Source of the DNA: Acidimicrobiia bacterium
Lineage (GTDB): Bacteria; Actinomycetota; Acidimicrobiia; Spongiisociales; ZC4RG35
Assembly: GCA_009377735.1 (NCBI GenBank)
Contig: WHTL01000081.1
Coordinates: forward strand, 1 to 13,083
DNA length: 13,083 nt
Reading direction: 5' to 3'
The notes below the pieces were generated by a model. That model did no database searches. It saw only the letters and a program-made list of their open reading frames with translations, and was not told where the DNA came from. Positions 1-7,654 of the stretch are shown here, piece by piece (within the stretch, counting starts at the first letter, position 1; the number at the start of each line of letters is the position of its first letter). The position numbers were made by a program, and so were the translations under genes.

Positions 1-472
1 CCCAGTTGGCGAAGTTGGCGCCCTGGGGGCCGTAACCGAACTGATCACGATTGCGCTCCCAGTCGGGACCACCACAGACCGCCCACACCCAGATGTACAC
101 GCCCGTAGGGTCGAGGTTCATATCATCGAGGATAAAGTCAGGAATGGGACGGGTGTCGTAGTAGAAGTCGTTCAGGGACTCGGGGTCGTTGTCCCAGGGC
201 CCGGTTTCGGTATCGCCGTCGTAGTCGGGGTAGCGGTCGACACAGTACATCTGCCAGAGTTCATCTTCACTGATCGGATTCCCTCTGGGGTCTTCCTGCG
301 GATCGTCATAGTTGCGATCGGGGATTTTCTCCGGCGTACAACCCGCCCACCCCTCGTCCCCGTTACCCCCGCGTCCGCAGCCCGCCGCCGAACCCAGCGT
401 CGCTACTCCGACTATGAGGAGTGCGCTCAGGACAAGCAGCAGCGAGAGCCTGCTGAGAACTTTTACCGACAT
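1..472 (-). CDS. Exported protein of unknown function, N-terminal 157 residues (cut by left edge)
   Basis: The reverse strand is open from an ATG at 472 to the window edge, with no stop in 157 codons. The first 30 residues form a signal sequence: a short basic start (MSVKVLSR), then a Leu/Val/Ile-rich core, then GSAAGC at residues 27-32. That could be a weak lipobox with Cys32 or a signal peptidase I site. The mature part is rich in Asp, Tyr, Trp and Pro, with three further Cys (residues 45, 77 and 132), which fits a folded extracellular domain. I do not recognise the family. An in-frame stop at 509-511 lies upstream, and ATG 472 is the only ATG after it. There is no Shine-Dalgarno, but TATCAT sits 7 nt before the ATG, so the transcript may be leaderless. 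Reading frame and export are well supported; function is open. Confidence 0.75.
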   Translation of the reverse strand, partial: MSVKVLSRLSLLLVLSALLIVGVATLGSAAGCGRGGNGDEGWAGCTPEKIPDRNYDDPQEDPRGNPISEDELWQMYCVDRYPDYDGDTETGPWDNDPESLNDFYYDTRPIPDFILDDMNLDPTGVYIWVWAVCGGPDWERNRDQFGYGPQGANFANW

Positions 473-479
473 GGAAAAG

Positions 480-485
480 ATGATA
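480..485 (-). promoter_or_regulatory. Candidate -10 box of a leaderless transcript
   Basis: On the reverse strand TATCAT is followed by seven bases and then the ATG at 472. This places the expected transcription start at or one base before the A of the start codon. No Shine-Dalgarno is present. I see no good -35 box 17-18 bp upstream, so this rests on the -10 and its spacing only. Confidence 0.35.
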
Positions 486-607
486 AAGGAATGATGGGAA
501 TTACACCACTATTGCCGTGAGGAACTCAGCCCGTCTCGGTGGAGAAGACCTCGTCGACAGTCCACGGGAGGTCGGAGCCGCCTAGGTTCTACCAGTTCTC
601 GCCTGGC

Positions 608-1627
608 TCACCCGCCGCCGACCACCTCGATGGCTCCGTCACCCGGCTCACAAGGTCGTCGTGAACCCTCGATGCTGCTTACCCTCCACCCATCCCCGAA
701 CCGGGTGACCTCACCGATGTCGGAGCGACGCACGTTGGGATCGTAGAGATCGGTGAGCAGCTCACCGTCGGCCACGATACCGAAGTCGTCGCTGTAGGTG
801 TGACAGGACCGGAACTGGATCACCACCCGTCCCGCATCGTCGAATGTGACTGCCGAGACGACCGGATTGAGCTGTCTCTCACCTCTATAAGTGCCCCCAG
901 CGGCCCGGATCTGATCGGCATACTCACTTGTGCTGGAGTGGAGGTCCTCGGTCTCCAGGGCCTCTATCTCGGGGAGGGACCCGGGGAGACCGAGCTCCAG
1001 TTCAAGGTCCCGCACCCAGAGTTCCTGGGCCGGCTCCACCAACTCCCCCGGGGCGCATACGGGGCTTTTCGCTCCGATGTCGACCTTGGTCACCCGCCAT
1101 CCATTGGGCCGGTTCTCTGCGGTGCCCCGCACCAGCAGTCCACTCTGGTTGGCGTCGCCCGACAGCGGTGGTTGGGTGAGTAGGCAATCGGTGATCGCCC
1201 TGAATCTGCCCTGTCCCTTGACCAGCGGGTGGCTTTCAACGGCGGACAGCTGCCTGGGAAAGGCGGGACGGTAGATGAACTCGGCGACGGACTGCTTGAC
1301 TTCGGGCGTAGCCGGTCCTTTCAGAACGCCGTCGGATCGGGGGTTGGGAAGGGCGGTCCAGAACGCTTCCCATGCCTGTGCGGCACCGGTGGGTGCTGCC
1401 GATGGGTTAGTCGTGGGAGTGGAGGACGTGTGCACCGTGGTCGACGTGGTCGTCGTCGCCACCGTGGTTGTGGCTCCGGTGGTCCCGGGCGCCGTGGAGA
1501 GAGGGGCGGTGTCTTCGGGGAGAGACCCGAGGGACACAATGGGGTCGTCGCTCTCGCCGGAACAGGCGGCGACCAACACTGCCAGGGCCACCACAGTGGC
1601 CCTGCCCCCTCCCAGACCCTGGCTCAC
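608..1627 (-). CDS. Lipoprotein with Thr-rich linker and two similar C-terminal domains
   Basis: This is a 339-residue protein starting at GTG 1627. The GTG overlaps the TGA of the upstream E2 gene in a GTGA junction, with AGGAG five bases before it; upstream in-frame GTGs lie deep inside the E2 gene and would not give a signal peptide at the N-terminus. Residues 9-21 are a hydrophobic signal ending in the lipobox LVAAC, so Cys22 should be lipidated. Residues 40-75 are a Thr/Ser/Pro/Ala-rich linker. The rest has two halves (about 137-195 and 257-330), each with a Cys, a G-W-R-V motif and a closing Cys-x-Pro-Gly. This suggests a duplicated small alpha/beta domain with one disulfide each (148/191 and 275/326). 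The fold may be NTF2-like, which is only an inference. The function is unknown. Translational coupling to the E2 gene is expected from the overlap, but a mechanistic link to the dehydrogenase complex is not evident. Confidence 0.8.
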   Translation of the reverse strand: MSQGLGGGRATVVALAVLVAACSGESDDPIVSLGSLPEDTAPLSTAPGTTGATTTVATTTTSTTVHTSSTPTTNPSAAPTGAAQAWEAFWTALPNPRSDGVLKGPATPEVKQSVAEFIYRPAFPRQLSAVESHPLVKGQGRFRAITDCLLTQPPLSGDANQSGLLVRGTAENRPNGWRVTKVDIGAKSPVCAPGELVEPAQELWVRDLELELGLPGSLPEIEALETEDLHSSTSEYADQIRAAGGTYRGERQLNPVVSAVTFDDAGRVVIQFRSCHTYSDDFGIVADGELLTDLYDPNVRRSDIGEVTRFGDGWRVSSIEGSRRPCEPGDGAIEVVGGG

Positions 1628-3492
1628 GCCAGCTCCTGCTCCCAGTCCCAGGTCTCCAGGTTCTCCTTGATCCGTTTGAGGAACAGGGCAGCCGGCGCAC
1701 CGTCGAAGGCTCGGTGATCCCACGTCAATCCGAGATATCCGATATGGCGGATGGCGATGAGATCGCCTCCGTCAGGACCCTCGATCACGGTGGCCCGCTT
1801 GGTAACGGTGTCGGTGGAGAGGATCGCGGTATTGGGCACATTGATGATGGGAGCGGTCTGGAACGTGCCGAACGGGCCCGGATTGGTGATCGAGAACGTC
1901 GACTCTGCAATGTCGTCCGGCTCGAGACGTCCCTCACGGGCCTTGGCGGCCAGATCACGAACTTGGCGGGCAAGACCGGACAGCCGCAGATCGGCTGCGT
2001 TCTTGATCACCGGGACGACCAACGCTTTCTGATCGACATCGACGGCGATTCCCAGGTTGACCGAACGATGCATCACCGCCTTCTTCTGTTCCAGATAGAA
2101 CGAGGAGTTGACGATCGGATACTCGTGGAGGGCGTCGACGACGGCCCGTGCCACAAACGGGAGATATGTGAGGGAGAATCCTTCTCTCTCCTTGAACTCC
2201 GCCTTGTGCTTCTGGCGGACCTTCTCGATCCGCTCGAAATCGACCTCGATGGAAGCCCACACGTGGGCGGCGGTCTGCTTGGCCCGGATCATGTTCTCGC
2301 CGATCCTCACCCTGAGACGCTCAAGATCGACCACCTCGGACCCTTCCGGCACAACCATTTTCTGCTCCGCCTTGGCGGCGGAGGGAGCAGCTTCAGGAGC
2401 GGCTGCCTTGGGGGCGGAAGCAGCCGGCTCCGCAGCGGCCGGCTCTGGTGCGGCTGGCTCCTCGGCAGCAGGTGCTGGCGTTCCGCCGGCTTCGATCACA
2501 GCTTCGACATCGCGCCGGGTGATACGACCACCGCGACCGGTGCCGCTGATGGCCTTCGGGTCGAGATCGTTTTCCCTGATGAGCTTGCGGACCACTGGTG
2601 AGAGCAACATTCCCGAGGCTTCAGCACCACCGGATGGCTCGGCGCTCGCCGCCGCCGCTGCCGCGGGTTCGCGGGCGGGTTCCGGCTCGGGGGCGGGTTC
2701 CGGCTCGGGTGTGGGTTCTTGAGCGGGGGCTTCCGGCTCGGCGGCGGACTCCTCTGGTGTCTCTTCTGGTGCCGCTTCCGGCTCCGCTGCGGCAGCGGAC
2801 CCGCCTCCGGATTCGCCGATCACGGCTATGGCGGTACCAACCTCAACGGTGTCGCCCTCCCCCACCAACAACTCCAGGATCGTCCCCGAAGCAGGCGAAG
2901 GAACCTCAGTATCGACCTTGTCGGTCGATATCTCCACCAACACCTCATCCTCGGCGATCTCATCACCGACCCCCTTGGCCCAACGCAAGATGGTGCCCTC
3001 GGTGACGGTCTCCCCGAGTTGGGGCATGCTGATCGTGGTGGATTCCCCACCACCGGATGTTGGCGGTGTCGGGCTTTCGGCTGGCGGCTCACTTGGCTCC
3101 TCCGCTGCTGGTTCAGCGGCCGGTTCCTCTGCTGCAGACTCCTCCTCGGCGGCGGGCGCGGGGACGGCATCATTCTCCGTAGGCTCCTCTTCAGCCGCTT
3201 CTGGTTCTTCCGTCGTCTCTTCCTCCGGAGACGTACTCTCGCCTCCTGCCTCGTTGCTCTCTCCGATCACGGCGATGGCGGTACCAACCTCGACGGTGTC
3301 GCCCTCCCCCACCAAAAGTTCCAGAATCGTTCCCGAAGCCGGCGAAGGAACTTCAGTATCGACCTTGTCGGTCGATATCTCCACCAACACCTCATCCTCG
3401 GCGATCTCATCGCCGACTCCCTTGGCCCAACGCAGGATGGTGCCCTCGGTCACGGTCTCCCCGAGTTGGGGCATGCTGATCGTTGTCGACAT
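1624..3492 (-). CDS. sucB: 2-oxo acid dehydrogenase E2 (dihydrolipoamide succinyltransferase-type), two lipoyl domains
   Basis: The 622-residue protein carries the acyl intermediate on lipoyl-lysine and transfers it to CoA in a cytoplasmic 2-oxo acid dehydrogenase complex. Two lipoyl domains (residues 2-79 and 151-228) have the attachment motif EISTDKVDTEV with Lys43 and Lys192. Ala/Pro/Glu-rich flexible linkers follow each. A peripheral subunit-binding domain covers about 295-333 (LLSPVVRKLI, then GRGGRITRRDVE). The catalytic domain covers about 380-622, with the active-site motif DHRAFDG at 592-598. The start is ATG 3492, preceded by AAGGAG at seven bases. It lies 34 bp downstream of the lpd stop and is surely co-transcribed with it. 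The two lipoyl domains are identical at protein level. The 2-oxoglutarate assignment (SucB) is typical for actinobacterial proteins of this architecture, but a pyruvate or branched-chain role cannot be excluded because the E1 gene is not in view. Confidence 0.93.
   Translation of the reverse strand: MSTTISMPQLGETVTEGTILRWAKGVGDEIAEDEVLVEISTDKVDTEVPSPASGTILELLVGEGDTVEVGTAIAVIGESNEAGGESTSPEEETTEEPEAAEEEPTENDAVPAPAAEEESAAEEPAAEPAAEEPSEPPAESPTPPTSGGGESTTISMPQLGETVTEGTILRWAKGVGDEIAEDEVLVEISTDKVDTEVPSPASGTILELLVGEGDTVEVGTAIAVIGESGGGSAAAAEPEAAPEETPEESAAEPEAPAQEPTPEPEPAPEPEPAREPAAAAAASAEPSGGAEASGMLLSPVVRKLIRENDLDPKAISGTGRGGRITRRDVEAVIEAGGTPAPAAEEPAAPEPAAAEPAASAPKAAAPEAAPSAAKAEQKMVVPEGSEVVDLERLRVRIGENMIRAKQTAAHVWASIEVDFERIEKVRQKHKAEFKEREGFSLTYLPFVARAVVDALHEYPIVNSSFYLEQKKAVMHRSVNLGIAVDVDQKALVVPVIKNAADLRLSGLARQVRDLAAKAREGRLEPDDIAESTFSITNPGPFGTFQTAPIINVPNTAILSTDTVTKRATVIEGPDGGDLIAIRHIGYLGLTWDHRAFDGAPAALFLKRIKENLETWDWEQELA
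2809..3042 (-). repeat. Second lipoyl-domain repeat unit in the E2 gene
   Basis: This encodes residues 151-228 of E2. It is identical at protein level to residues 2-79 over 78 positions, while the DNA differs at about 19 of 234 bases, all synonymous. A stretch of about 59 bases covering the lipoyl-lysine region is identical between the two units. Confidence 0.9.
3256..3489 (-). repeat. First lipoyl-domain repeat unit in the E2 gene
   Basis: This encodes residues 2-79 of E2, the partner of the unit at 2809-3042 in the same orientation. The pair is about 92% identical in DNA. Confidence 0.9.
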
Positions 3493-3505
3493 CGTGGTGC
3501 TCCTT

Positions 3506-3530
3506 AGTGGCCTAGTGGACGGGCCACTAG
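3506..3530 (-). promoter_or_regulatory. Hairpin overlapping the lpd stop, just before the E2 ribosome binding site
   Basis: CTAGTGG (3512-3518) pairs with CCACTAG (3524-3530) around a five-base loop. Alternatively AGTGGCC (3506-3512) pairs with GGCCACT (3522-3528). The second form ends one base from the AAGGAG ribosome binding site (3500-3505). The two hairpins exclude each other. This could mark an mRNA processing or translation-control site between the cistrons. There is no U-tract, so I do not call it a terminator. Confidence 0.4.
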
Positions 3531-4897
3531 TGCAGACTCATACCGGTGGCGGACAAGAGGGTCTCCCCCACGGCCTCGGCCAAGGTGGGATGGGCATGGA
3601 TAAAGGCAGCTGCCTCTGCGGGGAGAGCCTCCCAACCCACGGCATACATGAGCTCGTGGATGAGCTCACCTGCCTGGGGGCCGACTATCGAAGCGCCAAG
3701 AATCGGACCGTCCTTTTCGCTGATCAGCTTCACCATCCCCTGATTCTGGCCGATGATGATCGCCCTACCCACCCCGTTGAAGGCGTGGTCGGTGGTCTCG
3801 ACCTCATACCCGGCCTCGACGGCCTGGGCCTCGGTGAGGCCGACCTCGGCGAACTCTGGATGGGTGTAGGTGACACGGGGTATGGCACGGTAATCGACGG
3901 GGCGTGTCTCTCCGGTGGCGATGTGGGTGACGGCTGCGATGGCTTCGGCGAATGCGACGTGGGCCAACTGGGCGGTGCCGGCCACGATGTCCCCCACGGC
4001 GTAGAGCCCGGTCTCGGCCGTCTCCATCGTGTCAGGGTCGACCTGCACGAAGCCGTTCTCGACCTGGGCGCCCGTCTTGTCGAGTCCCACGTCGTCGGTC
4101 CGTGGGCCGCGACCGACTGCCACGAGCACCACGTCGACCTCCACGGACTCATCGCCAAAGGGCACGGTGATCGCATCCCCGTCAACGTTCGCTGGTTCCA
4201 CAGCAACACCGATATGGAACTTGATGCCCCGCCTTTGAAGCTGCCGCTGAAGGGTCTTGGTGCCGTCGGCATCGGCCCCGGGCACAATCTGGTCCATCAT
4301 CTCAAAAACATGGACCTCCGAGCCCAGGTCGGCGAGCATCGAGGCAAACTCACATCCGATGACCCCGCCGCCAATAACCGCCACCCTCTGTGGCTGGGAG
4401 GGCCAGTCCAGGGCGTGGTCGGAGGTGACGATTTTCTCGCCGTCCACCTCGTAACCGGGAATGGATCTTGCATAGGAGCCGGAGGCGAGGATGACCTTGT
4501 CGGCTTCAATCGTCTCGGTGCCCTCACTCGTGTCCACCGTGACCTTGCCCTCACCGGCGAGACGACCGTAGCCCTCGACCACGTTGACGCCCCGCTGTTT
4601 GAGGAGACCCCCAAGACCCCGTACCAGGGTCTCCACTGTCTGCTCCTTCTTGCCAAGGGCGGCGTCCCAGTCCATCTCGGGCTCCGACGACACCACACCG
4701 AAGTCCGAGGCGTGCTTCACCGTGGAGTAGACCTCGGCGATCTGGAGCCACTGCTTAGCGGGGATGCACCCTCGGATGAGACATGTGCCGCCCGGACGCT
4801 CCTCGGAGATGAGCGTCACGTCCAGCCCGAAGTTGTGGGCGTATAACGCCGCGGCATAGCCGCCCGGCCCACCCCCAACGATCACGATGTCAGCCAC
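3527..4897 (-). CDS. lpdA: Dihydrolipoamide dehydrogenase (E3)
   Basis: This 456-residue flavoprotein reoxidises the dihydrolipoyl groups of E2 with NAD+. Residues 4-13 form the FAD-binding IVIVGGGPGG. The redox-active disulfide is Cys39/Cys44 in GGTCLIRGCIPAK, a variant of the usual GGTCLNVGCIPSK. VIGGGVIGCEF is the NAD site, and YAVGDI the second FAD motif. The C-terminal HAHPTLAEAVGE supplies the catalytic His436/Glu441 pair from the partner subunit. I place the start at GTG 4897 because GAAAGG (4907-4912) lies nine bases upstream and the protein then begins MADIVIVGGGP, as usual for the family. A TTG at 4906 is in frame but would abut the ribosome binding site. It is the first gene of the lpd-sucB-lipoprotein operon, and the function is clear. 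Confidence 0.94.
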   Translation of the reverse strand: MADIVIVGGGPGGYAAALYAHNFGLDVTLISEERPGGTCLIRGCIPAKQWLQIAEVYSTVKHASDFGVVSSEPEMDWDAALGKKEQTVETLVRGLGGLLKQRGVNVVEGYGRLAGEGKVTVDTSEGTETIEADKVILASGSYARSIPGYEVDGEKIVTSDHALDWPSQPQRVAVIGGGVIGCEFASMLADLGSEVHVFEMMDQIVPGADADGTKTLQRQLQRRGIKFHIGVAVEPANVDGDAITVPFGDESVEVDVVLVAVGRGPRTDDVGLDKTGAQVENGFVQVDPDTMETAETGLYAVGDIVAGTAQLAHVAFAEAIAAVTHIATGETRPVDYRAIPRVTYTHPEFAEVGLTEAQAVEAGYEVETTDHAFNGVGRAIIIGQNQGMVKLISEKDGPILGASIVGPQAGELIHELMYAVGWEALPAEAAAFIHAHPTLAEAVGETLLSATGMSLH

Positions 4898-4980
4898 GTT
4901 GTTCAACCTTTCACGTCAGACTTGGTTGAGCCTAGTGGTCTATCGCTGGATTGATGCCGCGGTGTACCGTCCTAGACGAC

Positions 4981-5073
4981 ATGTCGACCCGCCTCTTGCT
5001 CATACTCTCGGCAATCACCGCTCTGCTTATCATCAGCGCCGGGGTGGCCTGGTTCATCGTCGCATTCTTCTGA
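4981..5073 (+). CDS. Possible 30-residue single-span membrane peptide
   Basis: ATG 4981 to TGA 5073 encodes a peptide with a short polar/basic start (MSTR), then about 25 strongly hydrophobic residues (LLLILSAITALLII, then SAGVAWFIVAFF) ending directly at the stop. That is the profile of a single transmembrane helix with nothing outside the membrane. An in-frame ATG at 4954 would add nine residues. Neither start has a good Shine-Dalgarno, which is the main argument against it. It lies between divergent lpd and the amino acid importer, reading toward the importer, 80 bp before its binding-protein gene. I do not recognise a family. The case rests on the hydrophobic pattern and position only. 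Confidence 0.42.
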   Translation: MSTRLLLILSAITALLIISAGVAWFIVAFF

Positions 5074-5098
5074 GATCGGGGCGGAGATGTCGCTCTTT

Positions 5099-5128
5099 CT
5101 GAAATCGTCCGTTCGAGGGGCGTACACT
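5099..5128 (+). promoter_or_regulatory. Candidate promoter of the amino acid ABC importer
   Basis: CTGAAA (5099-5104) and TACACT (5123-5128) are separated by 18 bases and resemble a housekeeping sigma promoter. Transcription would start near 5135, leaving a leader of about 20 nt that contains the ribosome binding site AAGGAG (5140-5145), eight bases before the ATG at 5154. Confidence 0.45.
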
Positions 5129-5153
5129 GGCGTCGAGCTAAGGAGAACCAAAA

Positions 5154-6062
5154 ATGAGAGCACGAAGCTTGATAATTCTGGCCGTCATGATGATGACCGT
5201 CGCAGCCTGCGGCGGTGATGGAGAGGACGGCACCGAAACAACCGCCGGATCCGCTACCGAGACCTCAGCCGCCGCGGCTGAGACAACCACCGCTGCGGAA
5301 ACTACTGCCGGTGCCGAAACAACCGCCGCCGCCGAAACAACCGGTGCCACCGAGACCTCCGCTGCTACCAGCGACATTGAAACCATCGAGGCGGGGACTT
5401 TGACGGTGTGCACCGATGCCCCGTACGTACCGATGGAGTTCGAAGAGGATGGTGAGTTCACCGGGTTCGACATCGAGTTGATGCGCCTGATCGCCACCGA
5501 TCTGGGTCTCGAGCTGGCGGTCAACAACAGCGGGTTCGACCCCATCACCACGGGATCGGCGTTTGCTGGCGACCTATGCGACATCGCGGCGGCATCGATC
5601 ACCATCACCGAGGAGCGGGCCGAGGCGATCGACTTCACCGATCCGTATTTCACCGCCGACCAGTCGCTGCTCACCAAGACCGACTCCGGCATCGCCACCA
5701 TCGAAGACCTCGCCGGACAGACCTTCGGGGTGCAGTCAGGCACCACTGGCGAGGCATTTGCCCAGGAGAACGCTCCCGAGGATGCCACCATCCAGAGCTA
5801 CGACAATCCTGGGGACCTCTTTGTCGCCCTGGAGTCGGGCGAGATAGTGGCGATCCTCCAGGATCTCGTGGTCAACCAGGGTCGCACCCTTGAGGACGAC
5901 ACGGTGGCCGTGGTGGAGACCTACCCCACCGATGAGGAGTACGGATTCGCCCTGGAGAAGGACGGGAATCCCGCCCTCCTGGCAGCGGTGAACGAGGCGT
6001 TGGCCGCCCTCCAGGAGAGTGGAGAGTATGACGCCCTCTTCGAGGAGTGGTTCGGCGAATAG
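5154..6062 (+). CDS. Amino acid ABC transporter, substrate-binding lipoprotein
   Basis: This 302-residue protein is of the family 3 solute-binding type (PF00497-like, polar amino acids such as Glu, Gln, Asp or His). A signal peptide ends in TVAAC, so Cys19 anchors it to the membrane. Residues 27-77 are a low-complexity linker of Glu-Thr-Thr-Ala repeats that holds the binding domain away from the membrane. The binding domain starts at about residue 82 (LTVCTDAPYVPMEF), with GFDIELM at 104-110, the signature stretch SITITEERAEAIDFTDPYF at 148-166 containing the likely carboxylate-binding Arg155, and QSGTTGE at 194-200. Cys86 and Cys142 could form a disulfide. The ATG follows AAGGAG at eight bases. 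It is the first gene of a three-gene importer operon. The exact substrate cannot be read from the sequence. Confidence 0.92.
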   Translation: MRARSLIILAVMMMTVAACGGDGEDGTETTAGSATETSAAAAETTTAAETTAGAETTAAAETTGATETSAATSDIETIEAGTLTVCTDAPYVPMEFEEDGEFTGFDIELMRLIATDLGLELAVNNSGFDPITTGSAFAGDLCDIAAASITITEERAEAIDFTDPYFTADQSLLTKTDSGIATIEDLAGQTFGVQSGTTGEAFAQENAPEDATIQSYDNPGDLFVALESGEIVAILQDLVVNQGRTLEDDTVAVVETYPTDEEYGFALEKDGNPALLAAVNEALAALQESGEYDALFEEWFGE

Positions 6063-6080
6063 AAACAGGAGACCAGCTCA

Positions 6081-6890
6081 GTGACGACCCGCCCTGTGAG
6101 CCCCCGGAGGAGACGTCAGGTGACCCGGGGCATCATGTACGTTGTGCTGGTCGCCTTGGTGGTGGTCGCCCTGTTCATTGCAGACTGGGCGACCATCCAA
6201 CGTGCCTTCTTCGACCCGGAGGTCGCACGCGACATGCTTCCCGATGTGATCGTCATCGGGATGAAGAACACCCTGCTCTACACCGCCCTCTCCTTCGCCA
6301 TCGGGCTCACCCTCGCCCTGGTGCTCGCCCTGATGAAGCTGTCGTCGATCGGTCCTTACCGTTGGTTTGCCAACGGCTACATCGAGCTGTTCCGCGGCCT
6401 GCCCGCGTTGGTCACCATCATCCTGGTGGTGTTCGCCATCCCCATCGCCTTCGAGGGGGCCGCGGATTGGATTCCGGGTGGGACGACGGGCCGGGCCGTC
6501 GTCGGCTTGAGTCTGGTGGCCGCCGCCTACATGGCCGAGACCATCCGAGCCGGTATCGAGGCCGTCCCCAAGGGCCAGACAGAGGCGGCTCGCTCCCTGG
6601 GCATGTCACGGGCCACCGCCATGATCTCGATCGTCCTGCCCCAGGCGTTTCGCATCATCATCCCACCCCTCACCAACGAGCTGGTCCTGCTCATCAAGGA
6701 CACATCGCTCTTCTTCGTCGCCGGGACGACACCCGTTACCAAAGAGCTCACCAAGTTGGGCCGCGATCTGATGTCAACCCATTTCAACGGTACCCCGCTC
6801 ACCGTCATCGCCATCGCCTACCTGGTGATCACCCTGCCTCTCACCTTCCTGGTGAGTCGTCTCGAGAAACGATCGGCCCGGGCGAGATGA
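6081..6890 (+). CDS. Amino acid ABC transporter, permease
   Basis: This 269-residue inner-membrane protein of the His/Glu/Gln/Arg/opine permease family forms the translocation channel. It starts at GTG 6081 with CAGGAGA eight bases before it and 18 bp after the binding-protein stop. Membrane spans are seen at about 17-37, 63-85, 108-124, 138-152, 180-196 and 240-258. The cytoplasmic EAA loop that contacts the ATPase is at 168-187 (EAARSLGMSRATAM and following). The family usually works as a homodimer or heterodimer. Only one permease gene is present here, so a homodimer is likely. Confidence 0.93.
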   Translation: MTTRPVSPRRRRQVTRGIMYVVLVALVVVALFIADWATIQRAFFDPEVARDMLPDVIVIGMKNTLLYTALSFAIGLTLALVLALMKLSSIGPYRWFANGYIELFRGLPALVTIILVVFAIPIAFEGAADWIPGGTTGRAVVGLSLVAAAYMAETIRAGIEAVPKGQTEAARSLGMSRATAMISIVLPQAFRIIIPPLTNELVLLIKDTSLFFVAGTTPVTKELTKLGRDLMSTHFNGTPLTVIAIAYLVITLPLTFLVSRLEKRSARAR

Positions 6891-6900
6891 CAGAAACGAC

Positions 6901-7644
6901 ATGATGGACCCAAACGCTCCACCCATCCAGATACGCGATCTCCACAAGTCGTTCGGCGATCTCGAAGTCCTGAAGGGAATCGACTTCCAGGTCAATTCCA
7001 GGGAGGTGGTGTGTGTCATCGGACCGTCTGGTTCGGGCAAGTCGACCTTGCTTCGTTGTGTAAATCGCCTCGAGGAGCCAACTTCCGGAAAGATCATTAT
7101 CGAGGGCGACGACATCACCGACATCGACGCCGACGTGGACAACGTCCGCACCCGTATCGGGATGGTGTTCCAACAGTTCAACCTCTTCCCTCATCTCACC
7201 GTCCTCCGCAACCTCACCATCGCCCAACGAAAGGTGTTGAAGCGTTCTCGTCCCGAGGCCGAGGAGATTGCTCGAGCCAATCTGGATCGGGTGGGTCTTC
7301 TCGACAAGATCGACTCATATCCCAACCACCTCTCCGGTGGTCAGAAGCAGAGAACGGCCATCGCCCGTGCACTCTCGATGGGACCGGACATGATGCTCTT
7401 CGACGAGCCCACCTCCGCCCTCGATCCCGAACTGGTGGGAGAGGTGCTCGACGTCATGCGCGGACTAGTCGAAGACGGGATGACGATGATGGTGGTCACC
7501 CACGAGATGGGGTTTGCCCGCGAGGTGGCCGATCGGATCGTCTTCATGGACGATGGGATGGTGGTCGAGGAAGGACCCCCCTCCGAGATCCTCACCAATC
7601 CGCAGAGGGAGAGAACCAAACGATTCCTGTCGATGATCCTATGA
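6901..7644 (+). CDS. Amino acid ABC transporter, ATP-binding protein
   Basis: This 247-residue protein is the ATPase that powers the importer (GlnQ/HisP type). Walker A is GPSGSGKST (41-49), the Q-loop is Gln91 in MVFQQFNLFPH, the signature is LSGGQKQR (144-151), Walker B is MMLFDEP (164-170) with catalytic Glu169, the D-loop is SALD (172-175), and the switch His201 is in THEMGF. All are intact. The ATG is 10 bp after the permease stop with no strong Shine-Dalgarno, so translation is probably coupled. A second ATG at 6904 is equally possible. The gene ends the operon and converges with the membrane protein gene at 7655, with only 10 bp between stops. Confidence 0.95.
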   Translation: MMDPNAPPIQIRDLHKSFGDLEVLKGIDFQVNSREVVCVIGPSGSGKSTLLRCVNRLEEPTSGKIIIEGDDITDIDADVDNVRTRIGMVFQQFNLFPHLTVLRNLTIAQRKVLKRSRPEAEEIARANLDRVGLLDKIDSYPNHLSGGQKQRTAIARALSMGPDMMLFDEPTSALDPELVGEVLDVMRGLVEDGMTMMVVTHEMGFAREVADRIVFMDDGMVVEEGPPSEILTNPQRERTKRFLSMIL

Positions 7645-7654
7645 ACCGCTGGAT

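Noticed and set aside
1468..2601. 377-codon open frame on the + strand
   Set aside because: It is antisense to the E2 and lipoprotein genes, Arg/Gly-rich, with no recognisable motif.
2828..4846. 672-codon open frame on the + strand across E2 and lpd
   Set aside because: It is antisense to two well-defined enzyme genes, and its composition is that of a GC-rich shadow frame with no domain.
4972..5163. 63-codon open frame on the - strand upstream of lpd
   Set aside because: It lies over the promoter region and is antisense to the hydrophobic peptide frame; no ribosome binding site or motif.
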